The notes beneath the pieces were generated by a model. The model ran no database searches and was not told the origin of the DNA. It worked only from the letters and a program-made list of their open reading frames with translations. Source: Serripes groenlandicus (Eukaryota > Mollusca > Bivalvia > Cardiida > Cardiidae). Taken from it: a stretch of 64,000 bases of DNA. Shown here piece after piece: positions 37,701-50,600 of this stretch. Both the position numbers and the translations under genes were made by a program. Location of the stretch: assembly GCA_031761405.1 (NCBI GenBank), contig JASEVX010000011.1, forward strand, positions 17,109,609 to 17,173,608, read 5' to 3'. The stretch's first letter is position 1. Each line of letters starts with the position of its first letter.

Positions 37701-40700
37701 TCTATATTGTTAATAATAATAATAATTGTCCCCCGCTTTAGCGAAAGCGTGGGGACTTATTTCTCATTCGTCAGTCAGTCCGTCCGTCCCTCCGTCACGC
37801 TGTCACAAAAACTTTAACCTTGGTCATAACTTCTGAACCGTAATAGGTACTGCTTTCATATTTCACATGTGTATTCCTTGTGACAACCCCTTTCCATCAA
37901 TACCAATTTTTTTGACCTTGTGACCTTGACCCTGGCGGGGGACCAGAATTCTCTGAATTTGCTTGTTTATGTCAACAATTAAATAGGATCTATTGTAATA
38001 CATATATTGTTAATAATAATATTTATGTGTACAATGAAATATGATCTATTGTAATACATATATTGTTAATAATAATAATTTATGTGTACAATGAAATATG
38101 ATCTATTGTAATACATATATTGTTAATAATAATAATTTATGTGTACAATGAAATAGGATCTATTGTAATACATATATTGTTAATAATAATATTTATGTGT
38201 ACAAAGAAATAGGATCTATTGTAATACATATATTGTTAATAATAATAATTTATGTGGACAATTAAATAGGATCTATTGTAATACACATATTGTTAATAAT
38301 AATAATTTATGTGGACAATTAAACATGATTTATTGTAATACACTTATGTATATGATGAAATATGATCTTATGCATATATTGTTAATGATAATAATTTATA
38401 TGCACCATTAAACATGATATATTGTAATACACATATTGTTAATAATAATAATTTATGTTCACCATTAAACACGGATGTATTGGAATACATTACAGGTCAA
38501 GATCCAAGGGGTATGCCGGGTTATATGGGATTCTCTCCCTTTATGGATCATATACGAATGGCGGGAATGTATCCACCCAACTCTAGAGAACGGTAACCAG
38601 TCTTTTGACTTATCTAAGTTGATGTTTGTCTGATCATTGATATACAGGCAAACCTATCGAGGGCTTGGCGTGAAATGGTTGTAACTAAACTTTGTGGTTT
38701 TTTTAACAAGGTTAATCACCTCGCCATAAAGTCTTTATAAGCATTAAATCATTTTTCTTGGTAAACAATGGAATTTTAAGTGCCATTGCTTGTTCTGAGC
38801 AATGGCACCTAAATTTACATTGTTACAAAGGGGTTAAAATTGCCTCTAAACCAGGGTTTTCAAATAGGTTTTTAGTTGCAACCTTTTCACGCCAAGCCCT
38901 CACTATGCTAAACACTACCTTTGTATAACTATTACCGGTCTATAGCAACCACACTATTTTTTTTACCTATAAGTCATTTTCTGCATAAATGACCCTGCAA
39001 TTAAAGACCACATGTGAACAAAGACCAGATTGTTCTCTTCCTGTGGGTGGTCTTTAAACTCAAGTTGGATACATGCAGTGTCTCATCACAAAGCTGTATT
39101 TTGAATTGTCTAAAAAACACATTTTAACCCTTTCATACAGAAGCTTTTTGAAGAAGAAGACTTTTGAAAGCGTTCCTTTTCAATAAGTGAGATTTTCCAC
39201 TTTTTTGTCTAGATGTTTTCTAAGCCGTCTGCTGTTGATTTGTCTATATAAAATATATTTTCATCAAAGTTGAAACCAGGTTATTAACCCTTTCCAACCT
39301 GCAGACATATTTTGACTCGATAGCAGGACTTTCGAAAACATTGTGGCGAAAGGTGAAATTGCTCATGATGAGCAATTTCTCCTTTGATCAAAATGTTTTC
39401 AACTTTATTTAACAATAAAGCTATCTTTTATGGAGATTTTCCAGTTTTTGTCACTATGTCTTTAACCCTTTCCCTCATATAGACGCTTTCTGACGCCTCT
39501 GCAGCAGATGGCTTTTTGAAAACATAGTGACGAAAGAAGAAATTGCACAAAACGTGCAATTTCTCCTTTTGCCACAATGTTTTCCACTTTTTGTCATAGG
39601 TTATCCATTCAATTATGGAGATTTTCTATGTTTTGACAAAATACGTTCAAAGTCGTCTGCTGCAGAATTTTCGTATGAGGGAAAGGGTTAAAGTCGTCTG
39701 CTGTACATCTGTTGTATGTGGGAAAGGGTTAAAATGGTGAGGTCGTTGTTTGGGCAGACATAGACAAAGAAGGAAAAATGCCTCAATTTGTTCATGATAT
39801 CAAGTTGTTCATGAAATCAATTTTCTTACAAAATAGCCCCCCCTTTGTTTTTCGAATCTTAGATTGGACACTGCACGCCGTATTAGACTCTCTTCTCCAT
39901 GTTGTTTTCAAAGGCAGTCTGCTGCGAGAGTCATATGGAGTAATGGGATTTTCATATAGACACTTTCTGACGCCTCTGCAGCAGACAGCTTTTTGAAAAC
40001 ATAGTGACAAAAGAAGGAATTGCTCAAAACAAGCAATTTCTCCTTTTGCCACAATGTTTTCCACTTTTAGTCATAGGTTATCCCATTCAATTATAGAGAT
40101 TTTCTATTTTTTGACAAAATATATTCAAAGTCGTCTGCTGCAGAATTGTCGTATGATGGAAAGGGATAAACCTTTTTCTTGAATTGACTCCTGTCTTTTC
40201 TATTCATAGCCTTGAACTTGAGTTAGAGCGAGATAAAAGGGAACGTGACGCAAGAGAGCGAGATCTCCGCGAGCAAGAACTACGCACAATGGAGATGAGG
40301 GAGAAATTAAAAGCAGAGCTGGAGATGAAGCCCCCAGGTAAGGTTTTTTACATTTCCTGGCCGAATACTGGTTTGTTTACCAATGATCAGGAATAAATCG
40401 TGATTGAAAAGGCATCAAACAGAAATAACTCTCATAATTTAAACCAATTTCTTTTGTGATTGCTTGATAAACTAATTTCTTATGCAAAAACCTTACAATT
40501 TGTTTCTTCTTAATGTGTAACCCTTTCCTGCAGATATCTTAGACCGTCTACAAAATAACCCTTTCCCACATACAACAAATCTGCAGCAGACGGCTTTGAA
40601 AACATCTTGGCAAAAATTTGAAACATCTCTGTAAATGGAAGTATAATCATTGAATAGAGTTGAAAACATTGTGGCCAAAGGATAAATTGCTCATTTTGAG

Positions 40701-43700
40701 CTATTTCTTCTTTTGTCACAATGTTTTCAACAGTCGTCTGCTGCAGAGGCTTCAGAAAGCATCTTAATGTGGGAAAGGGATAATATGTAACTGAAAGCAC
40801 AATTTTTGAATAGAGTTAAAAACTTTGTGGCAAAGGAGAAATTACTCTTTATGAGCATTTTCTCTTTTATTCCATAATATCTTTTATAAGTCATTTGCTG
40901 CATATGGGGTTAGTTAGCTTGTTAAAATCAAGATTTTAGATTATCATTCAAACATAGCTACATGTTAAACATTACTGAAGAAAAACTATTTTGAAATTTA
41001 GTTCAACCTGTGTTTAAAAACCCACTTTTTGGAAGTGAACAATCTTGTCTTTGTTCACAGGTGGTCTTTAATTGCAGGGTCATTTATGCATAAAATGATT
41101 AATTGGGAAATTAAAAGAGTGCTTGCTATAGACAGGGAGTTGCTATACAAAGGTTGTCTTAAGCACAGGTTTGACTGTAGTAGGAGAAACAAGTTGTCGA
41201 AATCTGTTTCCTTACTTCTGAACATAAATGATTTTCAGCGAAAGAGGTTTTAACCCATTACTTCACATGGCTTTTCATAGGTTGTCTGCTTTACAAGCAT
41301 CAGACGAACAATTTCACCAATCTAGAAAGCTAAAATAACTATATTGATATAGGGTTGAAAATATTGCAATAAAAGGTGAAATTGCTTGTTTTGGGCAATT
41401 TCACCTTTTATTGCTATATTTTCAAAAGTCGTCTGCAACAGCAGGCGTTAAATGTGTTAAGTAATGGGTTAAATAATTTTGTGTAGTTGAGAACATTTAT
41501 AAATTATATTCAGCGGTAAAAAGTTTATATGTGACTAGGTTAGGAGAGGTTTTAAATTATTTTGTGAAGTTTAGAAAAGTTATAAAAGATTTTCAGTTAA
41601 AGGTTATAATATTTGTAGGTTTAGAAAGATTGCTACCGCCAGGTGCCAATCCTCTAGATCCTCATTGGTTGGAAATGCAGCGTCGATACGGTCCCCACAT
41701 GTTGCCGGGCGGCTCGGGCTCCTCCCATATACCTGGGGTTTACCCACCAACAAGCTTAGCATCAGATTTAATGGCACGGGAAAGGGAACGACTGGAAAGA
41801 CTAGGTAGGTTGGATTGTGAACATTTTTCATTTATCCCGTTTCCAATAACAACAAAGTGGCAGCAGACAACTTTAACCCTTTCCCTCATACGACAATTCT
41901 GCAGCCGACGACTTTGAACATATTTTGTCAAAAATAGAAAATCTCTAAAATTGAATGGATTACCTATGACTAAAAGTGGAAAACATTGTGACAAAAGGAG
42001 AAATTGCACGTTTTGTGCAATTTCTTCTTTTGTCACTATGTTTTCAAAAAGCCGTCTGCTGCAAAGGCATCAGAAAGCGTCTATATGAGGGAAAGGGTTA
42101 AAAGAAGTATTTGTAAAATTATGGAAAATCTCTAGAAATGACAGTTTAATTAATAAATAGATTTGGAAAAATATGGAAAATCTCTAGAAATGTCAGTTTA
42201 AATAGATTTGGAAAAATTTGGAAAACCTTGAGAAGTTTATTTATTGGATAGAGTTGAACAAATTCTGGCAAAAAGAGAAAGTACTCCTTATGTGCATTTA
42301 AAAGTCGTCTGCTGCAGATGTGTCAAAATTTGTTTACAGAAGAAAACTTCCCTTTGAAAATGCCCTGCGAGAAAAGATGAAGATCAAATTACAGTCTGAT
42401 CCTGATATTTCTTATTCATTTTTCCATCATTCATGCATTCATGATGGTTTTAGAGAAATGTTTGCTCTAGAAAAACAGTCTTTATTCAGTTTGATTTGTG
42501 TCTTGGAAATTTTAGGTGATTATCGGACTACATTTTACACTGATTTTATGCCTGTAATAAAAATGTCTGAAGAAATATTTAAGAGTAAAGAATATTTGAA
42601 ACTGAGAAATTGTGTCAAATGAGCAATTTCTCGTTTTCATACAATATTTTTTATACACATACTGAAGTGGGAAAAATTGTGGTTCATTGCTGTGCAGTAC
42701 ACAACTTTTGAAAATAGTTTGACTGCAGTTAATATAGACACTTTCTGATGCCTCTGCAGCAGACGGCTTTTTAAAAACATAGTGACAAAACTTTATGAAA
42801 TGACAACAAATGTCAGATACTGTTAACTATTATAACTTATCACCAAAAAAATATTTTTATGACCGATAATGGTCCCTTTACCTGGTCCCATCTATCGTGG
42901 CATTTGTGTTTACCGGATACACGTTCTCAGCCATTTTGTAAACATTCGACGTGGATGAATACAAAAATAGTGATACGATCATGTTATATTATAAAGAAAA
43001 ACGTAATGGGTATATTAAATCAGATAAAAGCATTGTCATGTGATAAAAGCATTTCTTTTTTTCCGACAATTTGTCCAACACTGCATCAGAATTATAGATA
43101 CAACATTTTTGTCCTCAGATATTTTGAAAGCAGACGCCTTTTAAAAATATACTGGGTAAATGGATAAGAATCACAGTTTGTCTATCTGCACAGACCTTCA
43201 ATTCCCTGTGGTCTTAGATATTGTTATGTAAACCATTTACATGTTTTGATATATTTACCCTATTCCCTTTTACATATTTTGATATATTTACCCCGTTCCC
43301 ATTTGCAGCAGATGACTTTGAAAACATTATGACAAAAGACATGAGCAATTTCTCCTATCGTCACATTATTTTTAACGTCATTCAATAACTTGACTTATAT
43401 TTATCGAAATGTTTAATATAAAGTGAAGATAGTTTCAAGGCCGTCTGCTGCAGATTTGTTGCACGTGGGAAAGATTTACGTGTTGTCTGCCTTTAAAATG
43501 TCTCGGGCATTTGTTGTTTGTTTAAACAAATGGAAACTTGGAAGTAATCCATGAAACAGAGTTGAAAGGATGAGGGGAAAATGAGAAAAACATGTAGCCC
43601 TAAAGAGGCCAAAAAAAATGACGTGAATTTAATTCAAACCAAATTTTAGGAGTTATACACATTGATAAAAAGTTGAAAAATAAACAACAACAACAAGTAT

Positions 43701-44570
43701 CGTTGTATGTAAAATGTCATTGTTCATTTTACTCAAATAGTTTTCCGTTGATTTGTAAATATTACCAGGTATATTATTTTTGCTCATGAAAGACATTTCT
43801 TCTCAACAAAAGTTTGAATACCAATAGCAAGTCCCGTTTTTAATATTGGTTTATAAGGTTTTCAGTTATACTGGTACTTTGGCCTTGTTTTGAGCAATTT
43901 CTCATTTTCCCGACACTTTTCAAAAATCACTATAAAAGCCATCTGAAGTCATCGTTATCTACTGGAGAAAAAAAGAAGTCCTTTCTCATATCAAGTCGAG
44001 GTTTCCTTAGTGATATTATTAATACCATTATCATAAAACTCGGCCCAAATTTATGAGACTGCTAACAGACAAGAAGTCCCCAAGGTCTACCTTAATTTCA
44101 TCTAGCCTCTACATACATAGATATATGAGCCGTTCTACGAGAAAACCAACAATATGGTAATGCATCGACCCAGATTGGCTTGCGTAGTCCGATCAGGCTA
44201 ATCTGGACCAACACATTCCGTCATAGAGGGGATAGAGGTATAATGATTCCTGAAACAGAAAATCCACAGGAGGCGAAAAATATCTGTTTTGGTTAGTCTG
44301 CACAGCAAGCTTAGGCAGATCCGGTTCAATACTTTACGCAAAGTCTACAATGTTGGTTTTCTCGCGGAACGACTCATGTGAATACAGAGCTCCAGATAAG
44401 AGGCGTATTGCAAGCTCTAAAATCTTTATTTGACCTTGTATTCCTATTTTGTGGGTACTCAAAAGAATCGTCTCAATGAGACGATTCTATTGAGTAACCA
44501 CGTCATAGGGTTTGGTTGGATGATGAAAGAAATATCGTTGAGAAAAGAGCTGTATACCCCTCTTTATCTG

Positions 44571-44601
<31 letters not shown>

Positions 44602-47600
44602 GTATACATATGGGCCACGTAACACAAAAGACAATCTTGAGAGGTATTGACATAAATAATATATACCTTCCGACTACAAACTTGTATAATCAGCTTTTGA
44701 TCATATCCCTTTTTGTGAGGCTTCCATGTACGATAAGATGGCAAACAGTGAAGATCCAGATCTGACCGTATTAGGGGGCACAAGCTGATCTGCTTCTTTC
44801 CCTGTCGTAAAACCCTGAAGCTCGGTTTTGATGTGTCTTGGGTTTATATAATGTAATTAGTTTTGATGACGCCACCTATATAGTTAACCCTTTCCCACAT
44901 ACAACAATTCTGCAGCAGACGACTGAACATATTTTGTCAACAATTGGAAAATCTCTATAATTGAATGTATAACCTATGACTAAAAGTGGAAAACATTGTG
45001 GCAAAAGGAGAAATTGCTCGTTTTGAGCAATTTCTTCTTTTGTCACTGTTTTCAAAAAGCCGTCTGCTGCAGAGGCGTCGGAAAGCATCCATACTTTCCA
45101 ACAGACAGATGCTTTCTGGCGCCTCTGATGCAGGCAGCTTTAGAAAACAATGTGACAAAAGAGGAAAAACGCTCATAAAGAGTAATTTCTCCAATTGCCA
45201 CAATATTTTCAACTCTTTTCAACAGTTATACATTTATAGACATTTTCCATATTTTTGTCTAGATTTAAGGTTCTCTGCTGCCGATTTATTGTATTTGGGA
45301 AAGGGTTGAAATAAGAATGATATGAAAAAGATGTCTGAAAGCTTTTAGAGAATGGATACTGCTGTTTACCGTTTCCCTCATATAGCAGCAAACCTCCCTG
45401 AAAACATATGAAAAGTTACTATAAATGAAAATATAATTATTGACTAGAGTTGAAATCATTTTTTCCAAAAATCTTGTTTCCCAGAATGTGTCAAACTTCA
45501 CGTGCTGAAGATGCATCAAATAGTGTCTTCTTCTTGGAAAGCCCTTTCCCTCATACGACAATTCTGCAGCAGACGACTTTGAACGTATTTTGTTAAAAAA
45601 TGGAAACCTATGACTAAAAGTGGAAAACATTGTGGCAAAAGGAGAAATTGCTTGTTTTGAGCAATTTCTTCTTTTGTCACTATGTTTTCAAAAAGCTGTC
45701 GGCTGCAGAGGCGTCAGAAAGCGTCTATATGAGGGAAAGGGTTAATACATAAGGACATTATTAATCCTTTCCCACGTACAGACCCTTTTTGACAGAAGGA
45801 CAAAGAAAGGGTTGAACAGAGTTGAAAATATTGAGGTAAAAGGACAAGTTGAACTTGTCCTTGTATATGATAATGACGTGCATGTTTTTTCATCAAATTT
45901 CTGTTCTGTTTTCGTGTTTCCTGCCATGGCAAGGAGATGTATTGGGATCGTTTCTCTGTCTTCCTGTCTTATTTTTCATTTACTGACATATACTCTGTCG
46001 ACACACATGTTGCATCAAACAATATTGTACGAACATAGAACATACACATAACGGGACTAAAGATACATAACTTTAACTCTTTCCCACATGTAAGACACAT
46101 TTTGACCAATCTGCGCCAGATGACTTTTGAAAACATTGAGGTAAAAGGAGAAATTGCTCATTATGCACAATTCTCTTTTTGCCCCAATGTTTTCAAATCT
46201 ACTCAATAATTAGACATCTTGATGTTAACATATTTGTGGTTTTGCTGTATGTGGGAAAGGGGTTAACAATGCATTGTGTTTATCTGTACTCTTTCCCTTT
46301 ATCCATATCTTGTTTTTAGTTTTTCTTCTTTTGGTTCCATCTCTTGTAGATTTAGATCTTTCCATTTTTTTTTCCTTTTTGAATCTCATTTATTGGATAT
46401 GTTTAACAAAACAGAAAGTCTTTTCACAGTATGTTTTTGTTTCAATGTTGTGACCTTTGATTGCGACATACCCTCTGCACCTTTCAGAGAAAATACCATG
46501 AACAGGGACAAACATGATAAACAGTGGGGATAAATTTTTAAATTTGCTCTAGGGAAAGAAAAAGTAGGAGGACTCTATGTACAAAGTTTCATATAACAAT
46601 GTGCCGCACTCGATGGACACGATTAAGAGGACTAGATAAGGAGGAGTAGACTGGTCGTTGCTCAATGATATCCCTGTTATTGCTCATTTCATCCTATGCT
46701 GTTGGCACTTACACAATTGTCTCAATGATGCAATTTTTTGTGAGTATCACAACATAGGGTGTAACCCTTTCCCACATATGACAAATACGCAGCAGACGCT
46801 CATGGACAAATAAAATAGTAAAAGAATTGAAAACTTTCTTTAAATGAGAGTTTAATCATTGAATAAGAGTGAAAATATTGTGGCAAATGGAGAAATTACT
46901 CATTATGAGCAATTTCTCCTTTTGTCACAATGTTTTCAAAAGTCTTCTGCTGTAGATGTGTCTGAATGTGTATACAAGTGGGAAAAGGTGGAAGGGTAAC
47001 ATAAAGGATTTCAGATTCTGACATAAACACCTTATCTAGAGCTTTTAACACTATTGTGGAGTGGGAGATGAAACTGCTATAGAGTCCTAGCTACACTTCC
47101 CTCGTTGCTTCATTTAAAGGCTATTTAAATTCAATAAAAACAAAAATGAACAGGGGAAGGGGGTGGTCGAAGTTGCTACTTAAACTGACAGTAAAGAAAT
47201 TGCTTATCTGTGAAAAGGCTTCATATATTTTTGAGATAGTATGAAACATTTTACTAATGATTTAGAACAGGTGTAATTTGTTTATTGCCAAAAAGTAAAA
47301 CAATTCATTCACTAATGCTCATACACAGTGAGAACAAAATTTTGTAAAAAGCAAAAATGTATGGGTAATAACTTTGGAGGATCTAGAAGACGTAACAAAT
47401 TGCATCTGTTCTGCCTTTACGGTTCCAAACAATTCGCTGTAATGTTTTCATGGTGTTTTCTCTCAGGGCTCCCTCCAAGTCACCCAATGTTTATGGACCC
47501 ATCATACGCGGCAATTATGGAGAGGCTGTCGGCAGAACGTATGTCTGCAGAGCGGATGAACGCAGAACGTTTCCAGGCGGAACAACGAATGGCGGCCATG

Positions 47601-50600
47601 CAGGATCCCATTATTCGCCTTCAGATGTCCGGCATGTCTGCGGCGGCCGCAGCTGCTGCCGCGGCCCAACAGCATGCTCATACGCACACGCACGCTCATA
47701 ACCACACGCATCTCCATCTTCACCAGCCAGAGTTAGGGGGGCCACCTATTGGTCATTCCCCAATGCCACCAACCTCGAGTGCTTTACATCATCACATGTT
47801 ACCCCAACATCTACTACACCACTCCCTACCACCAGGTAAGCTGTTTACATCATTTATATTAACCCAGGTGTTTGCATAAATACCATTATAATTCCAGATT
47901 TCCTCCAGTCGGAGCAATTGACCAGTCGAATGATTTACCAAATTTATACGCAGCGGCTCACACATGAGCAGCATGTCTACATGCAACGGGTTTCCAATGA
48001 GCTGGTGATGCGCGCGGGCGCACAACCAGGGGGTATGAGTAGTAGTGGATTTACAAAACCTGAGCACCACAATGTGGAACCGTCAATGTCCCACCTGGTG
48101 TATCAGTTCTCTAGTAAGTCACAGACCCAGTATTCTTAATGAGCTATGCTGCAAGAAAATGATCTTGTGGACATTTGTGCCTAGTGTAATGATTGTCATA
48201 CACATATCATACCTACAGTCGGACCAGTGTTGACCAGAGGTCAAGATAAGGAGGGGGTATACAGCTCTTTTCCCCACAATATCTTTCTTATTATCCAATC
48301 AAACCCAATGTTGTTGGTACTCAAAAGAATTGTCTCATTGAGACAATTCTTTTGAGTACCCACAACATAGGGTTATATAGTCAAATAAGGATTTTTTAAC
48401 ATGCAAAATGCCCCTTATCTAGAGCTCTGATTGACTTAGTTATAGGGCCTCCGTAATGGTTTATTCATTGCATGGCGAACAGTGCATATACACAGCCTGA
48501 TCAGGGTCTACACTGGTCACAAATGTCCTAAGGCTTATTTTTCTGCGTGGAAGTATAAGTATGTTTTTTATTCTTAACTATTTACTTATTTGATATTTTA
48601 GGAGTCTTCTTTTGAAATTAATCCTTTCCTACTTACAGCGAGGCTGCAGCAGACAACTTTGATAACATCTAGGCATAAATATGGAAAATCTTTTTATCCC
48701 TTTCCCACATACGACAATTCTGCAGCAGACGACCTGAAAAACCTCCATAAAAGAGAACTAAATTGTTTAATAAAGTTGAAAACATTGTGTCCAAAGGAGA
48801 AATTTCTCATCATGAGCGATTTCGCCTTTGGCCACAATGTTTTCAAGTCGTCTGCTGCTATTGCGTCAAAAAAATGTGTCTGCAGGTGGGAAAGGGTTAA
48901 TAAAAGCGTCATTATTGAATAAAGGGGAAATCATTGTGGCAAATATCATCTGCTGCAGTCATGCGAAAATGTGTCTGCAGGTAGGAAAGGTATATGAAAT
49001 CTGGAAAGTAGAACTTTATTGTTTGTTCGATCAATTTTTCCTTTTATCACATTGTTTTCAACCTTTGTCTGTTGCAAAGGCTTCAGATATATCGTCTTTA
49101 TCTGGGAAATTGTAAACCCTTTCCCACATACAACAAATCGACAGCAGACAACTTTGAAATCATATAGGCACAAGTTTGAAATCTCTCTTTAAATGAAAGT
49201 ATATTAATTAAAGAGAGTTGAAACATTGTGGCAAGAGGAGAAATTGCTCCATTAGAGCAATTTCTTCTTTTACCACAATTGTTTTCAAAAGTCGTCTGCT
49301 GCAGAGGCGTCTGAATGTGTATATATGTGGGAAATGGTTATGTTTGTACTAATAAACTGATTTATGACTATCAAATCCAGGCAAATGTAATGAGGCGTAT
49401 GATGGTATATAACTAGTGAAGAGCGATGAAAACATTATTTGCACATTCTCAAATTTCTCCTTTTGCAACAAGGTTATTAATTAACCCTTTCCCTCATATA
49501 GACGCTTTCTGACGCCTCTGCAGCAGACAGCTTTTTGAAAACATAGTGACAAAAGAAGAAATTGCACAAAACATGCAATTTCTCCTTTTGCCACAATGTT
49601 TTCCACTTTTTGTTATAGGTTATCCATTCAATTATAGAGATTTTCTATTTTTTGACAAAATACCTTCAAAGTCGTCTGCTGCAGAATTGTCGTATGGGGG
49701 AAAGGCATCTATCAACATTTGTGAACACATTTAACGTTTTCCATTATAGGAGCGGATCCAATGTCCGGGGTGAATGGCGGTAACAATCAGACGCCGCCTG
49801 GTTCCATGTCCTCCCTTCCTGTTGGCGTCCCACCACATATACTGGCGAGCCGGGAACAAGAAATCTTACAAAATGACCTGTACCGCCGAGCGTACGCCGA
49901 TCCTGCCTTGGCACAACAGGTGAGGCAGCAAAATAATGTTGTAAGTATGAACCAAAACAGAGCCATAGCCAGAGGAGCTGACTTGAACATTAGCCGTGGT
50001 CCTGTGGTTTGATGTCCGCCTCGGTGGTGAAGTGGTAGAGCGTCCGCCTTGGGTGTGGGAGGTCGCGGGTTCGATCCCCGGTCTGGTCATACCAAATACT
50101 TTAAAAATGGTAGTAATGGCTGTCCTCCATGGTGACTACTGTTGCTGGGTTAGCATTATGACTGACTGGCTTGTGTAAGGATGCATGTACCAGTAGTACT
50201 GGTAACTTACCCAGGAAACTCTAATGTAACTGAAAAATGTTGAAAGCTGCATAAAACACCAAACAATCATTCAACCTATTTATTACAGAGTTACCAGTTT
50301 TAAAAAACCTGCATATTTTTTCATCAAAGATGAAATAATTGCTTATTATAAGCAATTTCTACTTTTGCCACAATGCTTTCCAAAGTCATCTGCTGCATTT
50401 GTGTCTAAATTGGTCTGCTAATGGGAAAGGCTTAATGATACGAAAACATGACAACTGTTATTATAGTAACTTTTGCATTTTTGGGCCTTGGTCCTTCCCC
50501 ACATACATTAAATCTGCAGCAGATGACTTTGAAAACATATTGACAAAAATATGAAATATCTATATAAATGCGAGTAATTATTAGAGTTGAAAACATTGTG

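Larger units (their letters stand above)
41805..47466 (+). other. RERE intron k-l (5.7 kb)
   Basis: Contains Family 1, 4 and 5 elements and a (TG)n run. Stretches 42320-42720, 42800-43240, 43480-44100, 45770-46070, 46270-46600 and 46990-47460 show no gene. A 100-codon open frame at 42320-42622 has no recognisable family and no splice context. Confidence 0.65.

Noticed and set aside
42320..42622. 100-codon open frame on the plus strand inside RERE intron k-l
   Set aside because: No recognisable domain, no splice or promoter context, low-complexity AT-rich flanks, and it begins in a worn Family 1 arm.
44430..44783. Open frames over the TG microsatellite
   Set aside because: They are explained by a Family 4 element and (TG)n.
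47328..47466. Upstream extension of RERE exon l (open frame back to 47328)
   Set aside because: The acceptor ttctctcag at 47458-47466 with phase 1 fits exon k; the upstream residues do not resemble RERE.
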